Source: Pirellula sp. | Lineage (GTDB): Bacteria; Planctomycetota; Planctomycetia; Pirellulales; Pirellulaceae | NCBI GenBank assembly: GCA_025459245.1 | Contig: JALOQZ010000002.1 | Location: forward strand, 1 to 44,949 | Reading direction: 5' to 3' | Length of the DNA: 44,949 bases | In this document: positions 34,381-42,739 of the stretch, piece after piece | How the letters are laid out: each line of letters begins with the position of its first letter | How positions within the stretch are numbered: the first letter of the stretch is position 1 | Notes under the pieces: model-generated | Databases searched by the model: none | Seen by the model: only the letters and a program-made list of their open reading frames with translations | What the model was told of the DNA's origin: nothing | Made by a program: the position numbers and the translations under genes

Positions 34381-35610
34381 ATGTTTTGGATTTGTCTTCT
34401 AACGGCCTTATGCTTTGAATCAGGTTGGCCGGAGTTTCGGGGAGGTGTAGCTGATGGAATTTCCAGACGGGGATCTGTCCCGCTCGAGTGGAACGAAGAA
34501 AAGAACATCGCCTGGCGTGTCGATGTTCCGGGGTTAGGTTGGTCCTCTCCGGTGATTGAGGATGGGTGCATCTTTTTGACAACTGCGGTGCCAAAAGAGA
34601 AAGGGCTCTCGCTGCAAGTCTTGTCCATTTCGGAGAAAGATGGAAGTCAGCTCTGGAGCCGGGAGATTGTGAAGTTGGATAGCGCTCCCGCAATTCATGC
34701 GAAGAACAGCCACGCGAGCCCCACCCCAATCCTTCACGATGGCTTTCTTTATGTTCATTTCGGAACGAACGGAACCGCCAAAGTTTCACAAAAAAGCGGC
34801 GAATTGGTTTGGGTTTGTCGAGAGCTCCAATACACACCCGTTCATGGTTGCGGTGGGTCCCCGGTTCTTCACGACGATAAGCTGTTCATCGTTTGCGATG
34901 GCAGCCAAAACCCTTTTGTCGCAGCGATCGATGCTCGTACAGGCCGAGTGGTATGGAAGACGTCGAGGAGCGAGAGAGCGAGGATCTCGCATTCGTTTGG
35001 GACACCGAGCCTAGCGAAAGTCGGCGAGCAATGGCAACTGCTTGCACCTGGGCCAGATCATATGGCTGCTTACGACGTGAACACCGGGGCGGAGCTTTGG
35101 AAGGTCCGGGCTCCCGGCTGGTCCGTTGTCCCGAAACCGATCATCGGGCATGGTTTGGTGTTCTATAACCACGATTTCGACCATCCAGAACTTATGGCTG
35201 TCCGATTGGGAGGCGCCGGGGATCTGACAGATAGCCACGTGGTTTGGAGGCAAAAGAAGGGAGCTCCGAGCACCCCGACTCCAATCCTGATTGGAGACGA
35301 GCTTTACTATGTGTCGGATGATGGGATTGCATCCTGCGTCGATGCAAAGACCGGACAAAAACATTGGATGGAGCGCCTTGGAGGAAACTTCTCGGCGTCT
35401 CCCGTATGGGTGGGTGGGAATCTGCTCTTTATCGATGAGTCCGGAGTGGCAACTTGGGTTGAGGCCAGCAAGACCTTTCGAGTCGTGGGCAAAAACGAGC
35501 TACCGGGTAGAGCGTTTGCGACGCCCGCATTCAGCGGCGACGCCATGTTCCTGCGGACCGAAAAGTTTCTGTACAAAGTAACTAAGAGCCCATCCGACAA
35601 CCGCGGCTAG
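34381..35610 (+). CDS. PQQ-like beta-propeller repeat protein in the glycerol operon
   Basis: 409 residues with a short N-terminal hydrophobic leader ('MFWICLLTALCFESGWPEFR'). PQQ-like or WD-like blades repeat along the sequence: 'SPVIEDGCIFLTT', 'SPVLHDDKLFIVCDG', 'TPSLAKVGEQWQLLA', 'TPILIGDELYYVSDD', 'SPVWVGGNLLFIDES'. Each is followed by a turn such as 'DARTGRVVWK', 'DVNTGAELWK' or 'DAKTGQKHWM', the classical PQQ-enzyme repeat. There are no obvious PQQ or Ca-ligand residues of an alcohol dehydrogenase, so a binding or scaffold role is likelier. It follows glpF by 18 bp. The last residues ('SPSDNRG') and the TAG stop come from a REP-like palindrome, so the original C-terminus may have been longer. 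Confidence 0.88.
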   Translation: MFWICLLTALCFESGWPEFRGGVADGISRRGSVPLEWNEEKNIAWRVDVPGLGWSSPVIEDGCIFLTTAVPKEKGLSLQVLSISEKDGSQLWSREIVKLDSAPAIHAKNSHASPTPILHDGFLYVHFGTNGTAKVSQKSGELVWVCRELQYTPVHGCGGSPVLHDDKLFIVCDGSQNPFVAAIDARTGRVVWKTSRSERARISHSFGTPSLAKVGEQWQLLAPGPDHMAAYDVNTGAELWKVRAPGWSVVPKPIIGHGLVFYNHDFDHPELMAVRLGGAGDLTDSHVVWRQKKGAPSTPTPILIGDELYYVSDDGIASCVDAKTGQKHWMERLGGNFSASPVWVGGNLLFIDESGVATWVEASKTFRVVGKNELPGRAFATPAFSGDAMFLRTEKFLYKVTKSPSDNRG

Positions 35611-35645
35611 CGCCAGAGCGGCTAATGGATTTCCATTAGGCTCTA
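35585..35645. repeat. REP-like palindrome, copy C, bridging two converging genes
   Basis: Begins AGAGCCCATCCGACAACC and ends TTTCCATTAGGCTCT; AGAGCC and GGCTCT are perfectly complementary. The centre reads CGCGGCTAGCGCC. TAG in its centre ends the propeller gene, and CTA at its right edge is the panC stop on the minus strand. Confidence 0.8.
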
Positions 35646-36500
35646 GGGGCGATAAAGAGTGAGATTGTCGATCAGCCTCGTCGAACCGAACCTAGCTGCG
35701 ATGATCGCGACCGCGACCTCTTCGATTTGCTGCAAAGGCTCCATCGTTTGCGCATCGACTACTCGGGCGTAGTCGATGGAGTCAACCGGAGCGGCCAGCA
35801 AGACCTGCTGCATAGCCAATTCGATCTTGCCAACATCTCGCTCCCCCTGCTGCACCAATTCTTGGGCGCCCTGCAATGCTCTCCAAAGTCCCAACGCCCT
35901 GGCTCGCTCGGTGGAGCTCAAATATCGATTACGACTGCTCATCGCGAGGCCATCTGATTCTCGAATCGTATCGCACACTTCGATCCTTATCGGGAGATTC
36001 AGATCCTCTACCATGGCCCGTATCACAGCGACTTGCTGATAATCTTTGCGACCGAAGAATGCGACCTGTGCTGGAACCATCATGAATAACTTCAATACCA
36101 CGGTTGCAACTCCGCGGAAATGGCCGGGGCGAATTTCCCCTTCCCATCGCGAAGCCACAGACGGTGGCTCGATAAAGGTGGAATGCCCAGGTGCATATAT
36201 TTGTTCCGATGAAGGAACAAAGACATAATCGCAACCAGCATTATCGAGTTGCTCCAGGTCCCTTTCCAGGGTCCGTGGGTATTTGGAAAAGTCTTCGTTT
36301 GGGCCGAACTGGGTTGGATTGACGAAGATCGTTGCGACGGCAAGTTCGCAGTCTTTCTTCGCTTGCTTGACCAAGGATAGGTGCCCTGCATGCAGAGCAC
36401 CCATGGTGGGAACTAGTCCCACGGTGCGACCTGCGGATCGCTCATGGGCTAGCTGCGAGTAAATCTCGAGAGGGGTGTGAACGACTCGCACGCGATCCAT
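35643..36500 (-). CDS. panC: Pantothenate synthetase
   Basis: 285 residues, the normal family length. It condenses pantoate and beta-alanine with ATP to pantothenate, the precursor of coenzyme A. Signatures are 'VGLVPTMGALHAGHLSLV' with the HIGH-type HAGH, 'VATIFVNPTQFGPNEDF', 'FRGVATVVLKLF', 'FFGRKDYQQ' and the KMSKS-like 'SDGLAMSSRNRYLS'. purQ lies 61 bp upstream on the same strand. Its stop codon is part of REP-like copy C, so the C-terminal 'LTLYRP' may have been trimmed or set by the repeat. Confidence 0.97.
   Translation of the reverse strand: MDRVRVVHTPLEIYSQLAHERSAGRTVGLVPTMGALHAGHLSLVKQAKKDCELAVATIFVNPTQFGPNEDFSKYPRTLERDLEQLDNAGCDYVFVPSSEQIYAPGHSTFIEPPSVASRWEGEIRPGHFRGVATVVLKLFMMVPAQVAFFGRKDYQQVAVIRAMVEDLNLPIRIEVCDTIRESDGLAMSSRNRYLSSTERARALGLWRALQGAQELVQQGERDVGKIELAMQQVLLAAPVDSIDYARVVDAQTMEPLQQIEEVAVAIIAARFGSTRLIDNLTLYRP
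36138..36145 (-). repeat. KOPS-like motif in panC, minus strand
   Basis: CCCTTCCC in coding sequence; possibly chance, orientation as expected. Confidence 0.35.
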
Positions 36501-36561
36501 CTTTCGTAAACGGTGAAAATTTTCGTGAAGACGAAGGGCGCGACTTTATTCGGGCGAGCAG

Positions 36562-37350
36562 TTACTCGCCGAAGTAAGCGACGGCATTTTGGAATAGTTT
36601 CAGGCCTTCACCATGCTCCGGCTGAACATCTCGGCGTGTCCATTGTGGGTGGTTGGTTGGGAACAAGTGCCTTTCAGGGTGAGGCATCAAACCAAAAATG
36701 CGTCCGGATGGATCGCAGATGCCGGCGACGTTCATCTCCGCTCCGTTGGGATTTGTTGGATGAGGAAGGATTGCGTCGTCGGTGAGGCCATCCGGCGAGC
36801 AATATTGAATTGCGATTTGATCGTTCGCGATCAAATGCTTTTTGGACTCGTCGTCTCGGAAGAGAAAGCGGCCTTCTGCATGTGCCATTGGGTAATAGCA
36901 CTTCTCGATACCCTTTAGGAAAACACATTTGGACGATGCTGGTTTTAAGTGAACCCAGCGATCTTCAAATCGCCCTTGTTGGTTCCAGGTCAACGTCGCT
37001 TGAGGGGTGGCGTCATCACTGTCGAAGAAGATTCCCAGGCGCATCATAATTTGGAAGCCGTTGCAGATTCCGAGCGCCAAACGGTCTTCCTGTTTAAACA
37101 TCTCCAAAACATCACCTAAGAAGGTGTGGATTTGCGTCGCCAGAATTCGACCTGCAGAGATGTCGTCGCCGTAGCTGAAGCCACCGGGGAAGCAGAGAAT
37201 CTGGAACTTGGATGCGAGTTTGCTGTTCTCGATCAGTTGGTTGACGTGGAGGCTAACCGGCTCAGCGCCGGCTAGTTCGAAGGCGTAGGCGGTCTCCTGA
37301 TCGCAGTTGGTTCCAGGGGCCCGCAACACAAGGACTCTCGGTTTCGCCAT
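36562..37350 (-). CDS. purQ: Phosphoribosylformylglycinamidine synthase subunit PurQ (glutaminase)
   Basis: 262 residues, class I glutamine amidotransferase. It releases ammonia from glutamine for the FGAR-to-FGAM step of purine synthesis. Signatures are 'VLVLRAPGTNCDQETAYAFE', 'PGGFSYGDDISAGRILA', the nucleophile elbow 'GICNGFQIM' with its Cys, and 'GLMPHPERH' with the catalytic His-Glu pair. It is somewhat longer than the small Gram-positive PurQ (about 227) because of internal loops. PurL and PurS are not in the window. It precedes panC by 61 bp; the pathways differ, so this may be simple proximity. Confidence 0.97.
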   Translation of the reverse strand: MAKPRVLVLRAPGTNCDQETAYAFELAGAEPVSLHVNQLIENSKLASKFQILCFPGGFSYGDDISAGRILATQIHTFLGDVLEMFKQEDRLALGICNGFQIMMRLGIFFDSDDATPQATLTWNQQGRFEDRWVHLKPASSKCVFLKGIEKCYYPMAHAEGRFLFRDDESKKHLIANDQIAIQYCSPDGLTDDAILPHPTNPNGAEMNVAGICDPSGRIFGLMPHPERHLFPTNHPQWTRRDVQPEHGEGLKLFQNAVAYFGE

Positions 37351-37483
37351 GCCTAAATCAATTCTTCTGTCAGGAGGTTGCTGAACTAGTTTCCCGACAA
37401 TTTAACCCATTTGGCCGGCTTTGGCAGTCCAGATACAAGCGTTGTTGGAGGGCATAGCAATTGGCATGCGAGAAGCCAAGTTC

Positions 37484-38524
37484 TTACTCCACTTTCAGTT
37501 CGTCGACGTTGACATATCGGTACTTGCCCCGGTTTCGTTCTGCCAATGCCCGGATCCATCCCCCGTCTGTTTCCGGGGGGCCAGAGCGAAACTGAATCGT
37601 GTGGATCGTCGTTCCAGTGCGAGAGGCCCGTTCTTGAATGTCGTCCATTTCAGACTGGGTGATACCTGGAAGGTCGCCGTCGGTCATGAAGAAGAGGACT
37701 TCCGGTCCGTACGAAAGGCCGGTCCTGAGAGCGGGGATATGCTCCGTCCCGCCACTAGCGATGACATTCCGGACGAATTGGGTGGCCCTCCCCTTCTCCG
37801 TCTTGTCCGCCGACAAAAGCCGGTTCCGCCCTCCCCTCGCACCCGTTAAGGGGCTCGGAGATTCGTTGTAAAAGACCACTTGAAACTGGTTGCCAGGGTT
37901 TAGGCTTTCGATGCTTTGCAGAAGTTCTTTCTTTGCCAAGTAGAGAGGTGCTCCGCTCTGCGTGTTCATCGAGTCGGAGCGATCCAAAACATAGACGAAC
38001 GAAGCTCCCGTCCCTTCGACTCCAAGGAAGGTGGTGGTCGTTTGATTGATCCCTTTGCCGGCTCCGGGCCCGGAGCCTGAAAGGTTTCCTGTGCCTGTCC
38101 CGGCAGTCCCTTCTCCGAGTGCATTTTGTCCCGAACCATCTCCGTTGGCTGTTGTCTCGTTCGGGAGAATGTCGGCGACGAGTTCCTCGAGAGAGGTCGC
38201 GCCGGGGGTATCGACTTCGACCGTAGCCAGCTTTTCAGATGCTTTTGCGGAGTCTTGCGAGGCTGCCGCTGATGCGCCACCCATGAGAAAATAGTCGCTG
38301 CCGCGTCCGGTTTGATGGACGACCGCGATTCCGACGGGTCGATCCAGCTCCCCTTGGGTGCCGCGCGAGACCGGACGATATAACCACGCGATCACCAACA
38401 AAGCGATCGTGTGAAACAGACAGCTGGAGAGCCAAGCTCGGTGATCGTTCCAGTACTTCATAGTGAAGCGAGGAATCGTTCGATCGCGGCGTTGCAATAG
38501 TTCTGGGCCCGAGTTGGCTTTCAT
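37484..38524 (-). CDS. Membrane-anchored von Willebrand factor A domain protein
   Basis: 346 residues; an alternative start at 38461 would remove 21. One membrane helix ('SSCLFHTIALLVIAWLY') anchors a Gly/Ser/Thr-rich linker and a vWA domain from about residue 170. The MIDAS motif DxSxS is 'DRSDSMNTQ', with supporting 'ASGGTEHIPAL' and 'FMTDGDLPG', so metal-dependent protein binding is plausible. The gene is the third of three tightly spaced minus-strand genes (PSCyt, DUF1501, vWA; gaps of 18 and 21 bp). The arrangement suggests a cell-surface complex. Two KOPS-like motifs lie in a loop coding for 'GARGGRNR' and nearby. Confidence 0.88.
   Translation of the reverse strand: MKANSGPELLQRRDRTIPRFTMKYWNDHRAWLSSCLFHTIALLVIAWLYRPVSRGTQGELDRPVGIAVVHQTGRGSDYFLMGGASAAASQDSAKASEKLATVEVDTPGATSLEELVADILPNETTANGDGSGQNALGEGTAGTGTGNLSGSGPGAGKGINQTTTTFLGVEGTGASFVYVLDRSDSMNTQSGAPLYLAKKELLQSIESLNPGNQFQVVFYNESPSPLTGARGGRNRLLSADKTEKGRATQFVRNVIASGGTEHIPALRTGLSYGPEVLFFMTDGDLPGITQSEMDDIQERASRTGTTIHTIQFRSGPPETDGGWIRALAERNRGKYRYVNVDELKVE
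37786..37836 (-). repeat. Two KOPS-like motifs in the vWA gene, minus strand
   Basis: CCCTCCCC at 37786 and 37829, in the coding sequence. Confidence 0.45.
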
Positions 38525-38545
38525 TTTTGTTTCGATCGAAGGACG

Positions 38546-39991
38546 CTACGCGATGAGCTCTTGAACCGGTGCGACATGTTCAACGCCGACCAGCTTTTGG
38601 TCCAAGCCACTGTAAAAGTACGATAGCTTGTTCGGATCGAGCCCCATCTGGGTCAATACGGTCGCATGTAAGTTCTTCACATGCAGCGGGCGTTCGACGG
38701 CGGCGGCGCCAAGTTCATCGGTAGTCCCGACCGATTGGCCCCCTTTGATTCCACCGCCGGCCATCCACATAGTGAAGCCGTAGGAATTGTGATCCCGACC
38801 GGTGCTGGCTTGATACTCGGCGACCGGTTGTCGTCCGAATTCGCCACCCCATACCACCAGTGTACTGTCGAGAAGCCCTCGGCGTTTCAGATCTTTGAGC
38901 AAGGCTGCGATGGGTTTATCCGTTCGCCCCGCGTGTAGGTTATGGTTGGTCTCGAGGTCACCGTGTGCATCCCAGTTGGCGTCGTTGTGGGCACCACCCG
39001 AGTAGAGCTGGATGAACCGGACCCCGCGCTCGACCATGCGACGCGCGAGCAAGCAGCGTCTACCAAAGTCATCGGTCTTCGGATCACCGACTCCATAAAG
39101 GCTGAGGGTTTCCTGGGTTTCTTGGGACAAGTCGACCACTTCGGGGGCCGACTGCTGCATCTTGAACGCGAGCTCGTAGCTCTTGATCCGAGCGGCGAGC
39201 TCTGAGTTGTGAACACGCGGCTCCATGTGGGCTGCGTTATTTTCAGAGATCGCATCGATTAGCTCGCGTTGCAGTTCACGCGACACACCCGCCGGTGGCT
39301 GCAAATCGAGCAAAGGAGCTCCCTTGGCTCTCAAAATCGTTCCTTGGTAGTTGGCCGGCATGTAGCCGCTCGACCAGTTTTTCGCACCGCTGATCGGTCC
39401 TCCGGAGGGATCGAGCATCACGACATAGCCAGGCAAGTCTTCGTTGACCGTACCCAAGCCATAATTGATCCACGAACCCAGCGAGGGGGAACCGCTCAGG
39501 ATTTTGCCAGAATTCATCATCAACATTGCCGACCCGTGAATGGGAGAGTCAGCGGTCATGGAATGAAGGAATGCAATGTCGTCGACGCACTGCCCCAAAT
39601 TGGGAAATAGATCGCTTACCCACTTGCCGCACTCCCCGTATTGCTTGAACTTCCACCGAGGTTCAACAATGCGTCCCTCGTTGCGATGCCCACCGCGCCC
39701 GAATGTTTTCACGGCGATGGTTTTGTTGTCCATGCCGATCATGTTGGGTTTGTAATCGAACGTGTCGATCTGGCTGGGGCCACCATACATGAAGAGAAAA
39801 ATAACCGACTTGGCTTTCGCGGCTTCTTTAGGCAAATAAGCCGAGGGGACAGGTCTCTGCTGATCCGCATGCGCTTTCGCAAAGAATCCGTCACCAGAGA
39901 GGAACGATGTCAACGCGACACCACCGAATCCACAACCGGATTGCCAAAGGAATTCGCGACGCGTTCGTCCACAAAAATTTGATTTCGTCAT
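38546..39991 (-). CDS. DUF1501 protein with Tat signal (sulfatase-fold-like)
   Basis: 481 residues. The N-terminus 'RTRREFLWQSGCGFGGVAL' is a clear twin-arginine signal, so the folded protein is exported. The DUF1501 domain begins 'AKSVIFLFMYGGPSQIDTFD' and continues with 'LFPNLGQCVDDIAFLHSM', 'GSAMLMMNSGKILSGSPSLG' and 'GGEFGRQPVAE'. This family has an alkaline-phosphatase/sulfatase-like fold and in planctomycetes is usually encoded next to PSCyt1/DUF1549 proteins, as here. The substrate is unknown; a role in polysaccharide or sulfated-compound use has been suggested for the pair. It lies 18 bp after the PSCyt gene. Confidence 0.93.
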   Translation of the reverse strand: MTKSNFCGRTRREFLWQSGCGFGGVALTSFLSGDGFFAKAHADQQRPVPSAYLPKEAAKAKSVIFLFMYGGPSQIDTFDYKPNMIGMDNKTIAVKTFGRGGHRNEGRIVEPRWKFKQYGECGKWVSDLFPNLGQCVDDIAFLHSMTADSPIHGSAMLMMNSGKILSGSPSLGSWINYGLGTVNEDLPGYVVMLDPSGGPISGAKNWSSGYMPANYQGTILRAKGAPLLDLQPPAGVSRELQRELIDAISENNAAHMEPRVHNSELAARIKSYELAFKMQQSAPEVVDLSQETQETLSLYGVGDPKTDDFGRRCLLARRMVERGVRFIQLYSGGAHNDANWDAHGDLETNHNLHAGRTDKPIAALLKDLKRRGLLDSTLVVWGGEFGRQPVAEYQASTGRDHNSYGFTMWMAGGGIKGGQSVGTTDELGAAAVERPLHVKNLHATVLTQMGLDPNKLSYFYSGLDQKLVGVEHVAPVQELIA

Positions 39992-40009
39992 GGCTTAATC
40001 AAGTTTCCT

Positions 40010-42460
40010 TTAGTCCAAGTAGAGGAATTCGTTGCTGTTGAGCAGGACGAGACAATATTCGCGAAACGCATCCGATTCGCTCAATTGAAATTTGTCTCGC
40101 AAGATCTGAATGCGGCGCAAGCCACGTTCAATTTCCGATTGGTGCGCAGGACGCGTGTAAACTGCTTCGATCGCTTGCGCGAGTCGGTCCGCCAACAAGT
40201 CACCCTTTGTGGCCATATAATTGGCAAGCAGCGTTGCGTGCTTCTGAATAAAGGAACCGTTGAGCATGTTTAGAGCCTGTGCAGCCTGCGTTGTTAAAAA
40301 CCGTGCTTCGCAAGTCACATCGGTTTCTGGGAAGTCGAAGACCGAAAGCTCTGGTGGAACCAACGAGCGTTTAATGTGTATGTAGATGCTTCGGCGCGAC
40401 TGCTCTTTGTCGGAGGATTTGTTCCAGCCTTTGCCTGGAACACTTTGTCCCGCCTTCACGTCGTCCGAAACATCGGGATAGATGCTTGGGCCATATTTGG
40501 AGTATTCGATGCGTCCCGAAACCGCCAGCACCGAATCCCGAAGCTCTTCCGCGCTGAGACGCCTCGCATTGAATCTAGCGAAGAGATCGTTTTGCGGGTC
40601 CTTCTCAACATCGCTATCCATACCGATGGAGCTCTGCCGATAGGTCTCGCTCAAGAGCATCATTCGGTGAAGCGGTTTCAATCGCCAATCGTTTCGAACA
40701 AGCTCCTGCACCAAAAAGTCGAGTAGCTCAGGGTGCGTTGGCGGGTCTCCCATCTGCCCAAAGTTGTTTGCTGATCGAACAATCCCCCGCCCAAAATGAT
40801 GCTGCCAAATACGGTTCACAATCACTCTGCCTGTCAAGCGATTGGAATCCGCAGTAAGCCACTTAGCCAAAACAATTCGTCGGCCTGCCGAGCTGGCTCC
40901 CTCCGGTGGTTTGGAGATCTCCGGTGCAGCTTCTTGAAATAGTTCAGGGTAAGCGGGAGCAACCTTGTCCCCTTCGGCTTGCGGGGAGCCGCGAAGTAAA
41001 ATGTGAGTGTCAGGCGGTGAAGCATCTTTTCTTGCCAGTCCCAAACGAAACTCCGTTTGTAAACGTTCAAGCTTTTTTGTGACGTCATCTAATTCTTGTT
41101 TGAGCGACTCGTACTCCTTCCATTTTTCTTCGGAGAGATGGTCCTTTAATTTGGAGGCGATGACTTTGTCTCGGTCCGGACTCTTTGCGGCTGTTTTGTC
41201 TTCCTCGCTCATCGTAGCGATGCCTTCGTTTTCGATCTCACGGCGAAGACGGCGGATGACTTTCACGCGTTCTTTGAACTCAGCCGATTGTTGTCGAACT
41301 TCTTCGCTCGATACATCGATCTGAGAATTGCTTCGCTCGTCTCCTCGTTGGCCATAGGAGGTGACGTCACGGAGAAAGGCTACGAGTTGGTAGTAATCTT
41401 TCTGCGGGATTGGATCGATTTTGTGATCGTGGCATCGAGCGCAGTTTAGGGTAAGTCCCATCACCCCTTGGCCAATGGTGGTGACCAAGTCGTCGAATTC
41501 ATCAAAGCGAGCTTGGAGAGGATCGGCAGGTTCATCGTCCCAGATGCCAAGCCGATAGAAGCCTGTTGCGGTAAGGGATTCCGTTGTGGGAGATTCGACT
41601 TCATCTCCAGCCAACTGCTCGATAAGAAATTGCCGATAGGATTTGTCCTCATTAAACGACTCGATCACATAATCGCGGTAGTGGTACGCATTGGGTTTGG
41701 GGCCGTCGCGTTCAAAGCTGTTGGTTTCGGCGTATCGCACGACATCCAGCCAGTCGCGGGCCATCCTCTCACCGAATCGAGGGTCGGCGAGCAACCCGTC
41801 AACGATGGCTTCGTACGCGGTGTCCGTGGGGTTTGCGGCAAACGATTCCACGACCGAAGGATCGGGGGGGACGCCGAGCAGATCAAAGTAGAGGCGACGG
41901 ATCAAGGCTCTCGGTTCGGCTCGTCCGGCGGTTGCAAGTCCCTTTTCCCGCCAGCTCGCTTGGACAAATGCATCGATAGGGTTCTGGGTTGCGAACTGTT
42001 TCTCGCCCGCAAGCTGAGGGTCGAGCGAACTCGCTGGGATCGAGGGATCGGAAACCGGCAGAAAAGCCCAATGAGCTTTGTACTCGGCTCCCTGTTCGAT
42101 CCATTTGCGAATCAACTCGGCTTGTGAAGGAGTGAGCCCCTCCCCCTCCGGAGGCATGCGTACGGAGGGATCTTGGCTGGTGATCCGTTTGAGGATTTCG
42201 CTCTCGTCGGGGGATTTGGGAACGATCGCCCGACTGCCGCTATCCGCCTCGCGAATGGCCAGGTCGAATTCGTGCAGCGCAAGCCCCGATTCTTTGGTGT
42301 CGGTGCCATGGCAAGAGTAGCAATTCTTTGCCAGCAGCGGTCGAATCTGTTTGGCGAAATCGATGTCCGCCGCGTAGGTAGTTCGGCCCGAGGCTCCAAC
42401 GAAAGAAAGCAGGCAAATCAGTAGGCTGATCGAAGAAAGCAAGCGTCTGTATAAGAGCAT
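40010..42460 (-). CDS. Planctomycete cytochrome PSCyt1-DUF1549-DUF1553 protein
   Basis: 816 residues with a signal peptide ('LLSSISLLICLLSFVGASGR'). The PSCyt1 domain has the haem c motif CxxCH in 'NCYSCHGTDT' and a later 'VRMPPEGEGLT' with a possible Met ligand. The DUF1549 region has 'RLYFDLLGVPPDPSVV', 'RMARDWLDVVRYAETNSFER' and a second CxxCH, 'LNCARCHDHKIDP'. DUF1553 follows with 'WLTADSNRLTGRVIVNRIWQ' and 'LPHRMML'-like 'LHRMMLLSETYRQSS'. It should be an exported multihaem-like redox protein. First of three genes (PSCyt, DUF1501, vWA). The upstream gap to pstS is about 280 bp. Confidence 0.94.
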   Translation of the reverse strand: MLLYRRLLSSISLLICLLSFVGASGRTTYAADIDFAKQIRPLLAKNCYSCHGTDTKESGLALHEFDLAIREADSGSRAIVPKSPDESEILKRITSQDPSVRMPPEGEGLTPSQAELIRKWIEQGAEYKAHWAFLPVSDPSIPASSLDPQLAGEKQFATQNPIDAFVQASWREKGLATAGRAEPRALIRRLYFDLLGVPPDPSVVESFAANPTDTAYEAIVDGLLADPRFGERMARDWLDVVRYAETNSFERDGPKPNAYHYRDYVIESFNEDKSYRQFLIEQLAGDEVESPTTESLTATGFYRLGIWDDEPADPLQARFDEFDDLVTTIGQGVMGLTLNCARCHDHKIDPIPQKDYYQLVAFLRDVTSYGQRGDERSNSQIDVSSEEVRQQSAEFKERVKVIRRLRREIENEGIATMSEEDKTAAKSPDRDKVIASKLKDHLSEEKWKEYESLKQELDDVTKKLERLQTEFRLGLARKDASPPDTHILLRGSPQAEGDKVAPAYPELFQEAAPEISKPPEGASSAGRRIVLAKWLTADSNRLTGRVIVNRIWQHHFGRGIVRSANNFGQMGDPPTHPELLDFLVQELVRNDWRLKPLHRMMLLSETYRQSSIGMDSDVEKDPQNDLFARFNARRLSAEELRDSVLAVSGRIEYSKYGPSIYPDVSDDVKAGQSVPGKGWNKSSDKEQSRRSIYIHIKRSLVPPELSVFDFPETDVTCEARFLTTQAAQALNMLNGSFIQKHATLLANYMATKGDLLADRLAQAIEAVYTRPAHQSEIERGLRRIQILRDKFQLSESDAFREYCLVLLNSNEFLYLD
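42138..42145 (-). repeat. KOPS-like motif in the PSCyt gene, minus strand
   Basis: CCCTCCCC in sequence coding for the conserved 'PPEGEGL'; likely explained by coding constraint. Confidence 0.3.
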
Positions 42461-42607
42461 TTTATGCGGGGCTGTAGCAAGGGTGAGCAGGAGGGGAGCC
42501 CGGTGGGGCCGCTCTATTCTACTATTTGGTTCGCTTAGGAGGTATGTGATAGTTTGTCATCCAAGTAGAAAACGGGGCTTGCCGGGGGTGCGTTGGAGGT
42601 AAGACAA

Positions 42608-42624
42608 TTAACCATTTCTTAACA
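42608..42624 (+). promoter_or_regulatory. Possible Pho box upstream of pstS
   Basis: TTAACC at 42608 and TTAACA at 42619 are direct repeats exactly 11 bp apart, one helical turn, as in TT(A/C/T)ACA-type PhoP/PhoB sites. They are 116 bp before the pstS ATG at 42740. No PhoB gene is in the window. Confidence 0.45.
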
Positions 42625-42739
42625 ATTAGCTCCTTTAGAATTGACCGAGTTCTGGAACAATTCGCGAGCGAATGAACGTCAGTGGGAACGCTGTCGTTTC
42701 GCAAAGCTCGTGTTTCCTTTCCCCGTGCCGGCGAGAATC

